A DNA stretch of 64,000 nucleotides from Leptolyngbya sp. BC1307 (GCF_002286735.1 NZ_NRTA01000003.1:1-64000); one strand, 5' to 3'. Positions 35,409 through 45,062 are shown, counted from the first letter of the stretch. Numbers and translations: made by a program. Notes: generated by a model from the sequence alone, not told the origin.

Positions 35409-36713
35409 ATGGACAATTCAAGCAGGCAAACATTCCTTTGGGAAGACCTAAAGATATCGCCAGCGCAGCGAGAACTGTCATCACTTCAGTTTTTTTACCA
35501 GATTGACAGCCAGGTCAAAAAAAAATTAGCAAAGGTTTTAGCAGCGTTCAAAGATCAGCGAGTAGGCGCTCATCATTTTGCCAGTGTGTCAGGCTATGGC
35601 CACGATGATTTGGGTAGAGAGACATTAGATAAAGTGTTTGCTCAAATCGTGGAGGCTGAAGCGGCTGCGGTTAGAGTGCAGTTCGTCTCAGGCACCCATG
35701 CTATTGCCTGCGCACTGTTTGGCGTGCTCAGACCTGGAGATGAAATGCTATCAGCCTGCGGGCCGCCCTACGATACGCTTGAAGAGGTCATTGGCACGCG
35801 CGGGCAGGGTCAAGGATCGCTTCAGGAATTTGGTATTCGCTATCGAGAGCTACCGCTTACGCAGGAGGGTCAGGTAGATTTTGACGGGCTTTGCTCTTCA
35901 GTGAATGAAAAGACCCGGCTGGTTCTTATCCAACGCTCTTGCGGCTATAGCTGGCGGTCTAGCCTTAGTATTCATAATATTAACAAAATTATACATTTAG
36001 TTAGGCAGCAAAATCCGAACACAATTTGTTTCGTTGATAATTGCTATGGCGAATTTACCGAGGATAGAGAGCCTACAGCGGTCGGCGCTGATCTGATGGC
36101 CGGTTCGCTGATTAAAAATCCGGGGGGTACGATTGCCACGACCGGCGGCTATGTCGCTGGCCGAGCTGATCTGGTAGAGGCGGCGACCTGTCGGCTCACG
36201 GCACCGGGCATTGGCAGCAGCGGTGGCGCGACCTTAGACCAGGGACGGCTGATGTTTCAGGGCTTATTTTTAGCGCCGCAAATGGTAGGGGAAGCGATGA
36301 AGGGTAACTACCTGATCGCTCAGACCTTCGAGCGCTTAGGCTATGCGGTCAATCCACCGGCCTCCGCTCAGCAGCGCGAGGTAATTCAAGCTGTCCGGTT
36401 AGGGACGCCTGAGAAGCTCATAGCCTTCTGCCAGGCGGTGCAGCAGCATTCACCTGTAGAGTCTTACGTGAGTCCGGTGCCTGCACCCATGCCAGGTTAC
36501 GACGCCCAGCTGGTGATGGCGGGCGGCTCATTTATCGATGGCAGTACGTCGGAGCTATCAGCCGATGGCCCGCTGCGTGAACCGTATGTGGTGTATTGCC
36601 AGGGAGGGACGCACTGGACGCATGTGGCGATCGCGCTCGAAGCCGCCGCCGCCGCTGTGGGCCCAGCCGCAGAGACAACGCTAGACAAAAAGCTTTCAGT
36701 ACAAGGCTTTTGA
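35409..36713 (+). CDS. Methionine gamma-lyase / aluminium-resistance family PLP enzyme
   Basis: 434-aa PLP-dependent protein of the YnbB-like 'aluminium resistance' branch of the Cys/Met metabolism superfamily. VSGTHAIACALFGVL, VDNCYGEFTEDREP and the likely Schiff-base Lys near residue 236 in GSLIKNPGGT are visible, as is the glycine stretch GIGSSGGATLDQGR. These features fit members annotated as methionine gamma-lyase family proteins, but the substrate is unproven. It begins 159 bp from the divergent desaturase gene and is followed 84 bp later by hisG. Confidence 0.82.
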   Translation: MDNSSRQTFLWEDLKISPAQRELSSLQFFYQIDSQVKKKLAKVLAAFKDQRVGAHHFASVSGYGHDDLGRETLDKVFAQIVEAEAAAVRVQFVSGTHAIACALFGVLRPGDEMLSACGPPYDTLEEVIGTRGQGQGSLQEFGIRYRELPLTQEGQVDFDGLCSSVNEKTRLVLIQRSCGYSWRSSLSIHNINKIIHLVRQQNPNTICFVDNCYGEFTEDREPTAVGADLMAGSLIKNPGGTIATTGGYVAGRADLVEAATCRLTAPGIGSSGGATLDQGRLMFQGLFLAPQMVGEAMKGNYLIAQTFERLGYAVNPPASAQQREVIQAVRLGTPEKLIAFCQAVQQHSPVESYVSPVPAPMPGYDAQLVMAGGSFIDGSTSELSADGPLREPYVVYCQGGTHWTHVAIALEAAAAAVGPAAETTLDKKLSVQGF

Positions 36714-36797
36714 ATTGGTACCATGGCTGTTAGCCAAGGAATCGCAACCGCTCGATTGCGCTCATGGGCTTCCCCCGACGTTATGGTTTGCTCACTT

Positions 36798-37445
36798 ATG
36801 ATCACAGTCGCCCTGCCCAAAGGCTCACTTCTCAAAGAGAGCATTCGCCTATTCCAATCTGCTGGCCTCGACTTTAGCGGCTTTCTAGACAGCAGCCACC
36901 GGCAGCTACAGCTGACCGACAGCGACAGTCAGGCGAGAGGTTTATTGGTACGCGCGCAGGATGTCCCTGTCTATGTGGAATACGGTCAGGCGCAGATTGG
37001 CATTGTGGGGTACGACGTACTGCGAGAAAAGCAGCCTCAGGTAGCTCACCTGGCAGATTTGGGGTTTGGGGGTTGTCATCTCTCTGTTGCTGTTGCCGCC
37101 AACAGCGGCTACCAGTCAGCGGTAGACCTGCCGCCCCACTGCCGGGTGGCTTCTAAATTTGTCAACAGTGCCCGGCAGTATTTTCAATCTTTAGATCTGC
37201 CGGTAGAGATTGTGCCACTCTCTGGGTCGGTAGAATTAGGGCCAATTACCGGTATGTCAGAAGCCATTGTCGATCTGGTTTCGACCGGGCGCACGCTCAA
37301 GGAAAACAATTTGATTGAGTTAGAAATGCTTTATCACAGTACGGCTCGGCTAATTGCTCACCCACTCAGCTATCGGGTAGATGATCGCCTGAGTGAAGTG
37401 ATTGACCAGTTGCGGACGGCCAGTCAATCAGCAGTGACGGCTTGA
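36798..37445 (+). CDS. hisG: ATP phosphoribosyltransferase, short form
   Basis: HisG catalyses the first step of histidine synthesis, joining ATP and PRPP. It starts at ATG 36798 ([16 protein letters not shown]), giving 215 aa, the size of the short HisG(S) form that needs the regulatory HisZ partner. A longer frame to 36723 adds 25 residues absent from the family. The PRPP-binding [14 protein letters not shown] motif and the [15 protein letters not shown] segment are present. hisZ is not in the window. Partial tandem repeats follow the stop. Confidence 0.93.
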   Translation: MITVALPKGSLLKESIRLFQSAGLDFSGFLDSSHRQLQLTDSDSQARGLLVRAQDVPVYVEYGQAQIGIVGYDVLREKQPQVAHLADLGFGGCHLSVAVAANSGYQSAVDLPPHCRVASKFVNSARQYFQSLDLPVEIVPLSGSVELGPITGMSEAIVDLVSTGRTLKENNLIELEMLYHSTARLIAHPLSYRVDDRLSEVIDQLRTASQSAVTA

Positions 37446-37451
37446 TACAGC

Positions 37452-37521
37452 CTGGCTATCTATATCTGGCTATCTACTATCTGTTTGTGCGATCGCCCGT
37501 TCGTTAGGCCCATTCGTTAGG
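37452..37521. repeat. Short tandem duplications after hisG
   Basis: CTGGCTATCTATAT then CTGGCTATCTACTA (37452-37465 and 37466-37479) and, further on, TTCGTTAGG twice (37500-37508 and 37513-37521) lie between the hisG stop and the ABC exporter gene. Confidence 0.7.
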
Positions 37522-37544
37522 ATACCTACTTTAGAGAGTGCGTC

Positions 37545-39392
37545 ATGGCATCAGCTTCTTCAAGTCCACAGCGGGACGCCAAGCTAGACGAGAGACGAGG
37601 CGTTAAGAACGACTGGCGGCTGTTTTTACGGCTGCTGCCCTACATCCAGCGCAATCGCTCGCAGCTGGTGGTACCCCTATTGCTGCTGGTGCCGCTATCG
37701 CTGGCTCAAGCCATCCAGCCTGTGCTGATCGGTCAGGCGATTTCGCTGATCAGACAGGAAAGTGGTGTTTGGGAAATTTTAGCCGCGATGAGTCTGCGGA
37801 CAGGGCTGAACTGGATTATTGGGGGGCTGCTGCTGGCGATCGCCATTCGCCTGGCCCTCGATGGCTGGCAAAGCTACCAAATCCAAAAAGTCGGCCAAGA
37901 TATCACCGCCGACATTCGCAGCGATCTGTTCGTCCATGTGACCAATCTATCCATGGGCTTTTTCGACCGGACGCCAGTTGGCCGGTTAATCACTCGCCTG
38001 ACCAGCGATGTCAACGCGCTAGGAGATGTGTTTGCCACCGGTGCCATTGGCATTATCAGCGATCTGTTTTTGATTTTGGTGCTGATGGGGACGATGCTCT
38101 CGCAGGAGTGGCGGCTAGGGCTGATGTTAATTGCCATGCTGCTGCCGGTGACAGCTTTGATCATATATTTTCAGCAGCAGTATCGTAAGGCCAACTACAA
38201 AGCGAGAGAGGAGCTGTCGGCACTCAACTCTGACCTGCAAGAAAACATCAGCGGTATCGATGTGGTGCAGCTCTTTCGCCGTGAACGGTTCAATTCTGAG
38301 CTGTTTCGGATCATCAATGAGCGCTATGTGAGTGCCCTTGACAAAACAATTTTCTATGACTCGGCAGTCTCAGCGACCCTAGAGTGGATTGCGCTGGTGG
38401 CGATCGCTGGCGTCTTAGCGCTGGGCGGATCTTTAGTCACAGGGGGCCTTCTAGAAATCGGTACGCTAACGGCATTTATTTTATTTGCCCAAAAGCTATT
38501 CGACCCGCTGCGTCAGTTTGCCGATAAATTCACCGCCATTCAGGCCGGGCTAACTGCCGTGGAGCGGCTAAATGACCTGATGAGCGAACCGATTGCCATC
38601 CGCGATGCCAAAAATCCGGTGTCGCTGCCGTCTAAGACATTGGCTGATAATGAGACGGTCGTACCTGGCGAGATTCGATTCAACAACGTATCTTTTGGCT
38701 ACAAAGCAGATGACTATGTGCTGAAGGATCTCGACTTTACGATTCGCCCAGGGGAGAAAGTTGCCTTAGTTGGCCCCACCGGGGCGGGAAAAAGCTCGAT
38801 TATTCGGCTGCTCTGCCGCCTGTATGAGGTGAGCGCAGGGCAAATTTTGCTCGACAACGTGGATATTCGAGAGATTGCGCAGCAGGATTTGCGCGATCGC
38901 ATGGCTGTTATCCTGCAAGACGGCTTTTTGTTCTCAGGCGACGTAGAGAAAAACATCACACTCGGCGAAGACTACAGCTTTGAGCAGGTGCGCCGGGCCG
39001 CTGAGCAAACCAACGTCGCGCAGTTTATTGAACAGCTCCCTCAGGGCTACAATACCGCTCTACGAGAGCGCGGCACCAACCTGTCGGGCGGACAAAAGCA
39101 ACTGCTTGCCTTTGCCCGCGCCGCCATTCGCAACCCTGGCATTCTGGTACTGGACGAAGCCACCGCCAATCTGGACGTGGGCACCGAAGCGATGATTCAG
39201 CAGGCGCTCGACAAACTACTCGAAAATCGTACCGCCATCATTATTGCTCACCGCCTTTCGACCATTCGCAACGTGGATCGGATCATGGTGCTGAAGCAGG
39301 GTCAGCTCGTGGAGCAGGGTAGTCACGACGAACTGCTCGAAACTAACGGGCTCTACGCCAGTCTGTACAAGCTACAGATGTTAGGTCAGTAG
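37545..39392 (+). CDS. ABC exporter, fused permease-ATPase half-transporter
   Basis: 615-aa half-transporter of the MsbA/Sav1866 type. Six membrane segments span about residues 30-345, including the intracellular loop with FDRTPVGRLITRLTSD. The ATPase domain at about 365-610 has Walker A GPTGAGKSS (about 410), signature LSGGQ (about 512), Walker B ILVLDEATANLD and IIAHRLST (H-loop). All motifs look active, and it should function as a homodimer or with another half-transporter. The substrate (lipid, drug or peptide) is unknown. It lies 99 bp after hisG. Confidence 0.9.
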   Translation: MASASSSPQRDAKLDERRGVKNDWRLFLRLLPYIQRNRSQLVVPLLLLVPLSLAQAIQPVLIGQAISLIRQESGVWEILAAMSLRTGLNWIIGGLLLAIAIRLALDGWQSYQIQKVGQDITADIRSDLFVHVTNLSMGFFDRTPVGRLITRLTSDVNALGDVFATGAIGIISDLFLILVLMGTMLSQEWRLGLMLIAMLLPVTALIIYFQQQYRKANYKAREELSALNSDLQENISGIDVVQLFRRERFNSELFRIINERYVSALDKTIFYDSAVSATLEWIALVAIAGVLALGGSLVTGGLLEIGTLTAFILFAQKLFDPLRQFADKFTAIQAGLTAVERLNDLMSEPIAIRDAKNPVSLPSKTLADNETVVPGEIRFNNVSFGYKADDYVLKDLDFTIRPGEKVALVGPTGAGKSSIIRLLCRLYEVSAGQILLDNVDIREIAQQDLRDRMAVILQDGFLFSGDVEKNITLGEDYSFEQVRRAAEQTNVAQFIEQLPQGYNTALRERGTNLSGGQKQLLAFARAAIRNPGILVLDEATANLDVGTEAMIQQALDKLLENRTAIIIAHRLSTIRNVDRIMVLKQGQLVEQGSHDELLETNGLYASLYKLQMLGQ

Positions 39393-39452
39393 ATGTTTTG
39401 CGGTCACATGCTTTGATTTAATAGGCATATCACCTAAGTAAGGAGCGCCGCC

Positions 39453-40523
39453 GTGACCGGGACTAAGCACATTGAGTTTTATGGGCCGCAGGTATTGGAG
39501 CAGTTAATTGAGGGGCGATCGCTCACCCCCGCCCAGGCCGAAGCCCTAATGGACGGCTGGCTCACCGAATCTATTACCCCAGCCCTCTCAGGTGCCATCC
39601 TCGCTGCAATTCAGGCCAAAGGCGTCACTGGCGACGAACTCGCAGGCATGGCCCGAGTCCTGCAAGGCCAATCGCTCGGTGGTATGAGCGCGGATCTCAG
39701 CTTGCCTTCTCCCCGTATTGATACCTGCGGCACCGGGGGCGACGGCTCCTCTACCTTCAATATTTCTACTGCTGTCACCTTTGTTGCCGCTGCCGCTGGC
39801 ATCCCGGTCGCCAAGCACGGCAACCGCTCAGCCTCCAGCAAAGTAGGCTCAGCCGACGTACTCGAAGCACTAGGCGTAGATCTCAACGCGCCGCCCGACA
39901 AGGTCAAAGCCGCCCTCAAAGAAGTCGGCGTTACCTTTCTGTTTGCTCGGGGCTGGCATCCGGCCATGAAAGCCGTCGCGCCCATACGCGGCGAGCTAAA
40001 AGTTCGCACCGTTTTCAACCTGCTAGGGCCACTGGTCAATCCGCTCAGACCCACCGGACAAGTAATCGGCGTTTACGACCCCTCAGTGCTGATGCCCATG
40101 GCCGAAGCGCTCAGCCAGCTAGGAATACAGCAGGCAATGGTGTTACACGGGCGAGAAAAGCTCGATGAAGTCGGCTTAGGCAAAGAAACCGATGTGGCTG
40201 TCGTAGAAAATGGCTCAGTCACCTCGGAAGTGCTAGACCCGGCAGCGTTTGGGCTAGATCGCGCTCCCTTAGAAGCTTTGAAAGGAGGTGAGCTAGAGGA
40301 AAATACAGCAATCTTCCGCGATGTGCTTCAGGGCAAAGGCACACAGGCACAGCGAGATGTCGTGGCGCTGAATGCAGCGCTGGCGCTCAAAGTCGGCGGC
40401 ATGGCAACCGGCGACACCTTTGAAGCAGCTTGCGCGGACGGCTTACAAAAAGCTCAGGAAATTATTCAAAGCGGCGCTGCCTGGAAGAAGCTGGAGCAGC
40501 TAGTTGCTTTCTTAAAGAACTAA
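39453..40523 (+). CDS. trpD: Anthranilate phosphoribosyltransferase
   Basis: TrpD transfers phosphoribose from PRPP to anthranilate in tryptophan synthesis. The 356-aa protein starts at GTG 39453, with TAAGGAG upstream. [17 protein letters not shown] is the PRPP/Mg motif, and [15 protein letters not shown] with [13 protein letters not shown] are the other anchors. trpG is at 11 kb, so the trp genes are scattered. It is followed 47 bp later by a Uma2 gene that is probably unrelated. Confidence 0.96.
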   Translation: MTGTKHIEFYGPQVLEQLIEGRSLTPAQAEALMDGWLTESITPALSGAILAAIQAKGVTGDELAGMARVLQGQSLGGMSADLSLPSPRIDTCGTGGDGSSTFNISTAVTFVAAAAGIPVAKHGNRSASSKVGSADVLEALGVDLNAPPDKVKAALKEVGVTFLFARGWHPAMKAVAPIRGELKVRTVFNLLGPLVNPLRPTGQVIGVYDPSVLMPMAEALSQLGIQQAMVLHGREKLDEVGLGKETDVAVVENGSVTSEVLDPAAFGLDRAPLEALKGGELEENTAIFRDVLQGKGTQAQRDVVALNAALALKVGGMATGDTFEAACADGLQKAQEIIQSGAAWKKLEQLVAFLKN

Positions 40524-40570
40524 TAAATCGCTAGCTACACTAGAAGAAATCAACGGTGGGAATATGGGTT

Positions 40571-41134
40571 ATGGTCACGACCTCTTATAAAGCTATTGGA
40601 CAAGCTGCACTTTCAGTTCCAGACTCTCTAGAAGCCTGGTTAGACAACCCCCTCGAAGGAACGGAATGGGCAAACGATCATCTGATTGAGAAAAGCGGCA
40701 TAACGGTGAAGCACAGCAGGGCTCAGCGACTATTAAGTACGCTGTGGGCTAATTATCAAACCAACCAAGCGCTGGGAGGAGAGGTCTATACCGAACTGCC
40801 TTGCCAAACCAATCAACAGGGGCGAAAACCGGATATCGCTTACCTAACACCCGAGCTACTGGAACAGTACGGCAATGTCAAGGTGGTACCCCAAAGCGCT
40901 CCGTTAATTGCAGAGATTGTTTCACCCACCGATTTAGCAGAAGAAATGATTGCAAAAGCCTACGAATATCTTGCTTCAGGCGGACAGGAAGTCTGGCTGG
41001 TGTATCCAGAAGTTCGCTGGATAATAGTGGTGACAGCAGAGAGCAAGCAGATCTTTGGGCCAAGTGAAATTGCTGAAACGCGGCTGGTATTGCCAGGGTT
41101 CAGTGTGACCGTTGATGAACTTCTGAATGGCTAA
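40571..41134 (+). CDS. Uma2-family (DUF820) putative endonuclease
   Basis: About 187 aa from ATG 40571; a GTG at 40556 is also possible. Uma2/DUF820 proteins have a PD-(D/E)XK nuclease fold and occur in many copies in cyanobacteria. The motif signature is visible as the acidic residue of KPDIAYLTPE and then LIAEIVSPTD (E with adjacent D). The tail GGQEVWLVYPEVRWIIVV is typical. Targets are unknown. The gene ends inside the start of the convergent protease pseudogene (four-base overlap) and lies in a patch of accessory and decaying genes. Confidence 0.82.
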   Translation: MVTTSYKAIGQAALSVPDSLEAWLDNPLEGTEWANDHLIEKSGITVKHSRAQRLLSTLWANYQTNQALGGEVYTELPCQTNQQGRKPDIAYLTPELLEQYGNVKVVPQSAPLIAEIVSPTDLAEEMIAKAYEYLASGGQEVWLVYPEVRWIIVVTAESKQIFGPSEIAETRLVLPGFSVTVDELLNG

Positions 41135-41580
41135 GCCGCTGACAAAATGTAAGTCACTGGATAGTCTGGGTGAGCCGGATTCGGAATCAGCTTTTGCTGG
41201 CGGCAGTCTACGAGCAAATCCAGCTTTTCTAAAACGACTTGACCAATCAAGATGCCATTGCCGACAACCAGAGCATCTTCAGTCGTTCGATGCCCTTCAC
41301 ACTCGATCAAAATAGCTTCAGTGACGCCCACAGTTTCCCTGCAGCCATCGGCGAATTCAACGCCTTGCTAATCTAAAATTCGTAAGCCTAACTTTTGAGC
41401 GATCTGCTCGGAAATGACTAAGTGTACAGAACCCGTATCCACCAGCGCCCTCTCTTCATGCTGTCGCAGGTGCTTTGGCGCTAATACCCCTCGGCTGACC
41501 ATTGCTTCATCTGCGGCATTGGTGAGCTTTATCGTCGAATAAACTGCGCCCGCTGAATTATCGGAAAATAACGTCTTCAT
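41131..41580 (-). pseudogene. Retropepsin-like aspartic protease gene interrupted by one in-frame TAG
   Basis: Two collinear segments in one frame, 41371-41580 and 41131-41367, are separated only by a TAG codon at 41368-41370. The first encodes MKTLFSDNSAGAVYSTIKL and the active-site motif ALVDTGSVHLVISEQIA, as in clan AA proteases. The second continues FADGCRETVGVTEAILIE and LEKLDLLVDCRQQKLIPNP, the usual second lobe. Without the stop this is a normal single-domain protein of about 149 aa. A GGAG lies upstream of ATG 41580. The mutation looks like a single transition of a CAG codon; a sequencing error is the main alternative. Confidence 0.8.
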
Positions 41581-41612
41581 ATCAACAATTCTCCGGTTAC
41601 AGCGCAACTAGC

Positions 41613-43016
41613 TCAGGTATCTGTCGCTTCCATTTTAGGTGATTGATTACCCGCTTCGGCTGGCTGGCTGACCAAAAGCGCGAGGACAGCACCGACAGCC
41701 ATGAATCCACCGCCAAGCACAACGACTGAAAGGCGATCGCCCCCCAAAAACGCTCCCATAAACCACCCCAATAGCAGCGACACCACAATCTCAGGAATCA
41801 CCACAAAGCAGTTAAAAATGCCCATATATAGACAGTTTTGCTCTGGCGGCAGCACTTTTACCAGCATGGCATAGGGCAGCGACAGCATACTGGCAAAGGC
41901 AATCCCTAGCCCTACCATCGGCAGCAGCAGCCAGTACTGGTCGTGAACATAGTGAAGCGATGCCAGGCTAAGCGCCCCGCAGAGCAAACAGAGGCCGTGA
42001 GTCACCGGTGAGGAGAGGCGGCGCACAAACATCGGCAGCGCAAAAGAGAAGCCACAGCAGACCAGGTTGTACAGCGCCATGCAGAGTCCGGCCCATTCGA
42101 TCCCGGCGGCGTAGAGTGTCGTGTCTTGCTCGATGGCGTGGAAAACGTTGTGAGCGATCGCGGGCGGAAAGTACAAAAACACGCAAAACATGCCCAGCCA
42201 GCTAAAGCACTGCACCCAGGCCAACTGACGCATCAGCGGCGGCATGGTCCGCATCGCCTGCCAGATATCGGCGACCAGATTGCCTTCTTCCAGCGTTTCG
42301 ACTTCATCCGGCGGAAAAAACGGCTTAGAGGCGCTTATCACCGTCCACAGAACTGCCCCCAAAAAAGCCGCCGCACCAATATAAAAGGAAATTTTCACCG
42401 ACTGGGGGATCACCTCGCCTAGCTGAGGCGGCACAAACCGGGCCACTAGCCAGGGCAGCGCCGAGGCAAGCACCGCGCCTGAGCCAGTAGCCACTCCCTG
42501 CATAGAAAATGCCCGCGTGCGCTGATGCTTGGGCACCAGGTCAGAAACAAAAGAGCGAAAAGGCGTCATGCTGATATTGGCAGAGGCATCGAGCAGCCAT
42601 AGCGCCCCTGCGGCAATCCATAGAGAAGGCGCGTTCGGCATCACCAGCAGGGCAACAGAGCTAAACAGGGCACCAACAAGAAAATACGGGCGGCGGCGAC
42701 CGAGGGAGGAGCGGGTGCGATCGCTCAGATACCCCACCACCGGCTGAATAATCAGCCCCGACATCGGCGCAGCCAGCCACAAAACCGGAATCTGCTCCGC
42801 ATTAGCCCCTAGCGATTCAAAAATGGCGCTAGTATTAGCCATTTGCAGGCCCCAGCCCACCTGAATGCCGAAAAAGCCAAAGCTAATATTCCACAGCTGC
42901 CAGAACCTAAGATTTACTTTTATTGGGGCGATCGCAGTCGCATTTTCACCCTGTTCTACCTCTTCTGTACTATCCCCTGAAACGTCGGAGAGCACGTCAA
43001 TCTGCCCGTCTGCCAT
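41613..43016 (-). CDS. MFS transporter, SLC45/GPH sugar-like
   Basis: 467-aa protein with about 12 membrane segments after a hydrophilic N-terminus of about 30 residues. Between helices 2 and 3 lies GYLSDRTRSSLGRRRPYF, the MFS loop motif of the sugar/SLC45-like branch. The N-terminal part FGFFGIQVGWGLQMANTSAI is also typical. Family members move sugars, commonly by proton symport, but the substrate here is not identifiable. It ends 33 bp upstream of the protease pseudogene on the same strand. CsbD and a strong terminator lie upstream. Confidence 0.85.
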   Translation of the reverse strand: MADGQIDVLSDVSGDSTEEVEQGENATAIAPIKVNLRFWQLWNISFGFFGIQVGWGLQMANTSAIFESLGANAEQIPVLWLAAPMSGLIIQPVVGYLSDRTRSSLGRRRPYFLVGALFSSVALLVMPNAPSLWIAAGALWLLDASANISMTPFRSFVSDLVPKHQRTRAFSMQGVATGSGAVLASALPWLVARFVPPQLGEVIPQSVKISFYIGAAAFLGAVLWTVISASKPFFPPDEVETLEEGNLVADIWQAMRTMPPLMRQLAWVQCFSWLGMFCVFLYFPPAIAHNVFHAIEQDTTLYAAGIEWAGLCMALYNLVCCGFSFALPMFVRRLSSPVTHGLCLLCGALSLASLHYVHDQYWLLLPMVGLGIAFASMLSLPYAMLVKVLPPEQNCLYMGIFNCFVVIPEIVVSLLLGWFMGAFLGGDRLSVVVLGGGFMAVGAVLALLVSQPAEAGNQSPKMEATDT

Positions 43017-43465
43017 CGATGAACCACATATCTACCAAGTACTACCATCACCCTAACTCACCTACAGTCAGCCCTACCAACCGGTATTTGGAGCGCAAAA
43101 ACTAGAGTTGCCCCCACGAACACCAGCCTCCGGCTAGCCATGAACTAGCAGGTAACGCTAGAAATCGGCGATGAGATCATGATGCCAAAAAATGTAAACA
43201 GAATAACTCAGTGCCCCTGACCGCCTAAGTCCCTATAGCAACTAAAAAGGGTGACCCGAACGCAGTGCGTTCAGGTCACCCTTCTAATCAGATTTAAGCG
43301 ACACCAAGATGCTTCACTAGATAAGAGAGCAAAAATGCGCAAACCCTGATGTGTAAATCATTCAAAATTACCTTGCACCAGTTTTTAAGAGCTTCGTGAG
43401 GCAAGGCTTTCGCTCTTCTCAACATAAGCTTACTTACCCAAGCAAAGTAATTCAGGAATGCTTAC
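43017..43465. other. Intergenic region between csbD and the MFS gene
   Basis: About 450 bp with a strong hairpin terminator at 43244-43282 (listed separately) that closes the csbD transcript; the remainder should hold the MFS promoter. I see no other structure or open frame with family resemblance. Confidence 0.5.
43244..43282 (-). terminator. Strong Rho-independent terminator downstream of csbD
   Basis: On the minus strand a 15-bp stem (AGGGTGACCTGAACG with its complement, one T.G wobble; plus-strand 43268-43282 and 43248-43262) around the loop CACTG is followed by TTTTTAG. It lies about 185 bp after the csbD stop. Confidence 0.82.
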
Positions 43466-43648
43466 CTAATCGATAGCGTCTTTCACGCCATCTTTGACGT
43501 TTTCCCCTGCCTTTCTAGCAGAAGCTTCTGCTTGCTTAGCCTTGCCTTTAGCTTGAGCTTCCTTATTGTCGGTAGCTTTACCAGCAGCTTCCTGGACTTT
43601 ACCTTCGGCATCTTTAGCAGCGTTTTTAATCTTGTCGTCGAGACCCAT
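43466..43648 (-). CDS. CsbD-family stress protein
   Basis: 60-aa highly charged helical protein (MGLDDKIKNAAKDAEGKVQE) with the Ala/Lys/Glu repeats of CsbD-like proteins. CsbD is a general-stress gene in Bacillus, but its biochemistry is unknown. The composition, with nearly no aromatic residues and no hydrophobic core, suggests a disordered or helical, hydrophilin-like protein. It is monocistronic with its own terminator. Confidence 0.88.
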   Translation of the reverse strand: MGLDDKIKNAAKDAEGKVQEAAGKATDNKEAQAKGKAKQAEASARKAGENVKDGVKDAID

Positions 43649-43755
43649 AACAAGTATTCTCCAAAGCTATTTGTCTTAATTTATAAATAGTATATGACAA
43701 AAAAACCACAATCAGCTCTATCCAATGGCGTCTCTTGGCAAATCGAAAGATAGAT

Positions 43756-43896
43756 CTACTGCTTAGCCACCTCGTTGAGAGCTGCTCGAATCACTCCATC
43801 ACTGGCCCCGTAACGTTTCAGACTGTCAACATATTCACGTTCCTTACGAGTCGCTTTGCGCGCCGAAATAATGCGAATGCTGACTTTAAATATCTC
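43756..43896 (-). pseudogene. Possible BrnT (DUF497) toxin C-terminal remnant
   Basis: The minus-strand frame ending at a TAG (43756-43758) reads SIRIISARKATRKEREYV and then DSLKRYGASDGVIRAALNE. The IRIISARKATRKERE stretch strongly resembles the C-terminal strand and helix of BrnT RNase toxins. No start codon or N-terminal two thirds is present, and upstream the frame runs into the TPR gene. No BrnA antitoxin is visible. I read it as a decayed toxin fragment. The similarity rests on one short motif, so a chance match or another protein is possible. Confidence 0.45.
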
Positions 43897-43909
43897 CAGC
43901 GATCGCTCC

Positions 43910-45062
43910 CTACGTCTTAGGCTGAATGAGGCTCAGGGCTTGGTCTAAGATTTCGGCTGCTGGTTCTAAGCGATCGCCTCCAAACCAGCGTTGCCAGAAT
44001 CGCTGCCAGCGCGAATCGGCAGCAGGGTTAGCGTATTGAACCGCGATTTGAGTGAGGGCTTCGGCTTTGTCATCGGGTGCTTCGATGGGTTGAACCAGCG
44101 CTAGTGCGCGCTCAAATTCTCCCTGCTTGGCAAATTCGGTAGCAACACACTCACGTAGCCAATCCTCAACCGGGTTTTGGTCAATTAGGGTGACTGCTTT
44201 CTCTAGCCGTCCGGCTTTGCAGTAGGTGCGTCCTACTTCTGGCAGGAACTCTATCATGTTAGGCTGCTGGGCGACTTGCTCGGCTTGGACATACTGCTCG
44301 GTTTCCAGGTAGGCGCGCAGCATATCAGCCCGCGCAAACTGCGGATTGCCGATTGACTTGACCAGGCTATCGGCTTCCCCGGGCAGCCCAGCTCTGGCAT
44401 AGGCAGTAGCGATCGCTCCGTATGCCACCTGTCGCTGAGAGACATTGTCTATGGATTTGGCTAAAACAAGGGCCTGGTCAAACTCACCTACCTCAGCGTA
44501 TCCCCTCACAAGCGCAGCTTGCGCCAATGGCAGCATTTGAGAATCTGACAGCTGAGCCGAGCTGGTTCGGGCCTGCGCTGAAACTTCTATAGCTTGGCGG
44601 CTGTCCAGTCGGTGATAAATCTGCGCAGCCTCAATCCGGCTATAGTTTGCTTCCAGCGGGTACTGTGGTGAGGATTGAATGCTGGGTACAATGGAATCAA
44701 GCAACGACAGGGCTTGCTGAGACTTTCCTAGCTCTGCTAGCGGTGCGCTCGACAGCTGACTCGGCGGCTCGGGTCAAGAACTTTTCGCCCTGAGCTTGAT
44801 CACCAGCAGCTTGGTAAGCTACGCCGATTTTTAACCAGGCAATCGACTCAAAACAGTCTTCGCCCGCATAGGTTTCGGCCTGCCCAAGCAGCGTGATCGC
44901 TTTTTCGGGCTGCTGGGCTTGAGCGTACCCAAAGGCGATGTCTGCTAGCTGTTTAGCTAGGGTAAGATCGGTTGACTGTGCCTGTGCAGTGTTGCTTGCG
45001 CAGAGTAGAGCGACAGCAGCTAAACCACCGCTGAGCTGAGCTTTCCAAGAGATATTTAGCAC
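43910..45062 (-). pseudogene. TPR-repeat exported protein split by a +1 frameshift
   Basis: Two frames belong to one gene. The first (45062 to 44697) has a signal peptide (MLNISWKAQLSGGLAAVALL, then ending near AQAQ) and TPR-like helices such as LADIAFGYAQAQQPEKAI, ending in the frame-shifted tail RARKVSASPVVA. The second (43910-44704) begins only at a TTG. Reading one base later near 44735 restores TPR sequence (ELGKSQQALSLLDSIVPS) directly after AVERTAS. The single-base insertion is between GCTAGC and GAGCTAGG. The combined protein would be about 380 aa, a periplasmic TPR protein of unknown partner. Confidence 0.8.

Noticed and set aside
37769-38188. 139-codon plus-strand open frame
   Set aside because: Alternative frame inside the ABC exporter gene.
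39611-40054. 147-codon minus-strand open frame
   Set aside because: Antisense shadow of trpD.
41368-41370. TAG read as pyrrolysine or another recoded residue
   Set aside because: No sign of a supporting tRNA or synthetase, and the position is a simple CAG-type change.
43735-43920. 61-codon plus-strand open frame
   Set aside because: Antisense to the possible BrnT remnant; it lacks any family resemblance.
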